Below are positions 63,231 to 64,000 of a DNA stretch of 64,000 nt, piece by piece. The position numbers and the translations under genes are program-made. The DNA is from Serpula lacrymans var. lacrymans S7.9. Taxonomy: Eukaryota > Basidiomycota > Agaricomycetes > Boletales > Serpulaceae. Below the pieces are notes generated by a model, which saw only the letters and a list, made by a program, of their open reading frames with translations, did no database searches and was not told the origin of the DNA. Numbering within the stretch: position 1 is the first letter of the stretch; the number at the start of each line of letters is the position of its first letter. Location: positions 3,436,908 through 3,500,907 of the forward strand of contig NW_006763290.1 in assembly GCF_000218685.1 (NCBI RefSeq), in the 5' to 3' direction.

Positions 63231-64000
63231 TCAAACTGAACTCACTCCCATCATCTTAACAAAATATTCTAGCTTGGGTTGAGCCAGTGGTTTTGTAAGG
63301 CAATCTGCAGGCATTTCTTCAGTAGGACAGTAGAATATTTGAATAACTCTGTTTTCTACAGTTTGTTGAATGAAATAAAAGTGGATGTCAATATGTTTGG
63401 TCCTTGAGTGGTACACATTGTTTTTTGTTAATTCTATAGCACCATGGTTGTCGCTGTGCAGAGGGATTGGTGGTTGCAATGGATTATTGGTTATTTCAGC
63501 CATATATTCTTGAGCCAAATTGCCTCTTTTGTTGCATGTGTTAGCACCACATATTCGGCCTCTGTTGTTGATAGAGTAACTATCGGTTGGGTTTTGCTAT
63601 TCCAGGATACTGCACCACCATTTATTCGAAAAACATAGCCAGAAATAGAGTGCCTATGGGCATGTGAGGCATAGTCGGCATCTGTGAAACTGATGAGTCC
63701 CTCCTGGTTCTGGCCAATTAGTAAGCAATGGTTTCTTGTTGCCTTGAGATACCTGAACAATTGCTTGGCTGCTTCCCAGTGTGTGCATCCTGGATTCTGG
63801 AGAAAATGTGATAGAGACAAGATGGCGAAGGATATATCTGGTCTTGTTGCAAGAGAGTGATACAAGAGGGAGCCTATGGCTTCCCTGTAAGGTATGTTTT
63901 TCATTTCCTCCAATATGGCTGTTGTCGAGGGAGACTGTGTTGTGTCGAACAGAAGGCCTGGTTTGATGGGAGTAGAGATCGGTTTGGCTTTTTCCAGGCT
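63231..64000 (-). pseudogene. Ty1/copia RT C-terminus and RNase H, cut by window edge
   Basis: Minus strand from 64000. YREAIGSLLYHSLATRPDIS and FRYLKATRNHCLLIG are the RT thumb/connection, then FTDADYASHAHRHSISGYVF (RNase H Asp), STTEAEYVVLTHATKEAIWL (Glu region), PIPLHSDNHGAIELTKN and TKHIDIHFYFIQQTVENR, ending ADCLTKPLAQPKLEYF. One frame change occurs near 63500-63518, where two frames overlap. Otherwise it is the better preserved of the two copia copies; the rest of the element lies to the right of the window. Confidence 0.9.

Noticed and set aside
1..64000. CRISPR arrays, bacterial operons, phage or plasmid features
   Set aside because: No regularly spaced repeats, no Shine-Dalgarno-led gene runs; spliced genes and eukaryotic transposons throughout.

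Overview
The window looks like a repeat-rich nuclear region of a filamentous fungus, most likely an Agaricomycete (mushroom-forming basidiomycete). Evidence: short GT-AG introns of about 50-70 bp, and a characteristic mix of protein families: KDZ-type and Plavaka-type transposases, fungal Helitrons with a DUF6570-like region, Ty3/gypsy chromoviruses, Ty1/copia, Tc1/mariner, and DUF6532 and DUF6698 proteins. No species can be named from the sequence alone. Family names come from motif recognition without a database search.

Layout. 1-8 kb: the N-terminal part of a KDZ transposase (minus strand), unrecognised decayed genes, a solo LTR at 5053-5467, and a frameshifted DUF6698 gene. 8.4-20.3 kb: a decayed Helitron Rep/helicase interrupted by a solo LTR (10085-10503), a probable tRNA-like SINE (10685-10908) and a 6.5-kb Plavaka-type TIR element (12198-18684). 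That element carries a transposase on the minus strand, and a TET/JBP-like 2OG-Fe(II) dioxygenase gene and a DUF6532 gene on the plus strand. 20.3-24.5 kb: a nucleotidyltransferase-fold fragment and unrecognised exons. 24.98-27.81 kb: the only gene that looks intact, a three-exon alpha/beta-hydrolase with a complete Ser-Asp-His triad and a GC-AG intron.

28.4-35 kb: a second Plavaka element with a divergent DUF6532 gene, which is split by an almost textbook Tc1 element (29444-31023). 35-43.4 kb: a gypsy fragment split by a MITE that is itself split by a solo LTR, a protein-kinase relic, and a second TET/JBP-like gene whose visible catalytic residues are intact. 43.4-50 kb: transposase and gag fragments, a long hairpin (45371-45638), and a second DUF6532 copy ending at a Plavaka-type terminus (48435). 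50.4-64 kb: another KDZ N-terminus, a copia fragment, a nearly complete but dead gypsy chromovirus (53646-59883), a CACTA/Tnp2-like transposase split by a solo LTR, a second MITE copy and a second copia fragment.

The main biological theme is that mobile elements carry what may be a DNA-modification gene. The order TET/JBP-like dioxygenase then DUF6532 is seen in two places, and DUF6532 also sits beside the second Plavaka transposase. Short inverted repeats beginning CATCAGGAAAAA link the large element to two MITEs. Five solo LTRs have exact 5-bp target duplications and a sixth differs by one base; together with a paralogous empty site, these allow part of the insertion order to be read directly.
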